Shown here one piece after another: positions 5,634 to 5,709 of a DNA stretch of 5,709 nucleotides. Each line of letters opens with the position of its first letter. The stretch's first letter is position 1. The notes beneath the pieces are model-generated. The model searched no databases. It was not told the origin of the DNA and saw nothing but the letters and a program-made list of their open reading frames with translations. The DNA lies in NCBI GenBank assembly GCA_003511845.1, contig DOIV01000163.1:8598-14306 (forward strand), read 5' to 3'. The translations under genes were made by a program, and so were the position numbers. The DNA comes from Flavobacteriaceae bacterium. Lineage in GTDB: Bacteria; Bacteroidota; Bacteroidia; Flavobacteriales; Flavobacteriaceae.

Positions 5634-5709
5634 ACAACTATAAAATAATTTTTGTATGTCCGTAAAGAGACATAAGGTATTTGGTGTCGTCATTCTAGTG
5701 TCAAGTCAA
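5634..5709. other. Tail after the CBS gene: small inverted repeat and an open frame cut by the window edge
   Basis: No clear terminator follows the CBS gene. TATGTC (5655-5660) and GACATA (5669-5674) form a six-base inverted repeat with an 8-base loop and no T tract after it, so it could be an operator or chance. An ATG at 5656 opens a frame of 18 codons that reaches the window edge without a stop; its peptide starts MSVKRHKVFGVV and has a basic then hydrophobic look, but it is too short to call a gene. GTGTC occurs twice (5682-5686 and 5698-5702). Confidence 0.25.

Noticed and set aside
5642..5653. AAAAT-A-ATTTT palindrome after the CBS gene as a terminator
   Set aside because: It contains only A-T pairs and a one-base centre, so it would not form a stable terminator hairpin.

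Overview
The window is one strand's worth of genes from a low-GC member of the Bacteroidota, most probably a marine or aquatic flavobacterium. The evidence is the strongly AT-rich sequence, A-rich tracts instead of Shine-Dalgarno sites before start codons (for example before positions 15, 1865, 2525 and 4868), a 'SFSQ' type signal-peptide end in the gene at 2525, and protein sequences that resemble flavobacterial homologues I recall. No database search was possible.

All seven complete genes point rightward and fall into two cassettes. Cassette 1 (15-3214) encodes a BicA-like SulP anion transporter with a STAS domain, a cytoplasmic beta-class carbonic anhydrase 8 bases downstream, and a DUF2490 predicted outer-membrane beta-barrel protein. 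This looks like a bicarbonate uptake and interconversion unit: the barrel is possibly the outer-membrane partner, SulP brings in bicarbonate (probably with Na+), and the anhydrase equilibrates it with CO2. A 12-bp perfect hairpin followed by a T-rich stretch lies inside the first codons of the DUF2490 gene and may attenuate transcription between the anhydrase and the barrel gene.

A 114-base gap (3215-3328) without a recognisable gene separates the cassettes. Cassette 2 (3329-5633) is tightly packed, with gaps of 14, 10 and 16 bases: two paralogous DUF1538 membrane proteins, a divergent PII-like protein with a shortened T-loop and no uridylylation tyrosine, and a small stand-alone protein with two CBS domains. 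Both soluble proteins belong to families that often bind adenine nucleotides. The cassette therefore reads as a two-subunit membrane transporter of unknown substrate with two nucleotide-sensing regulators. Its place directly after a SulP/carbonic anhydrase unit makes inorganic carbon, or an ion coupled to it, a reasonable but unproven guess for the substrate. This is the least described part of the window and the best candidate for new biology.

The last 76 bases hold a small inverted repeat and an open frame that runs off the edge; nothing there can be named. No tRNA, rRNA, CRISPR array, insertion sequence or complete mobile element is visible.
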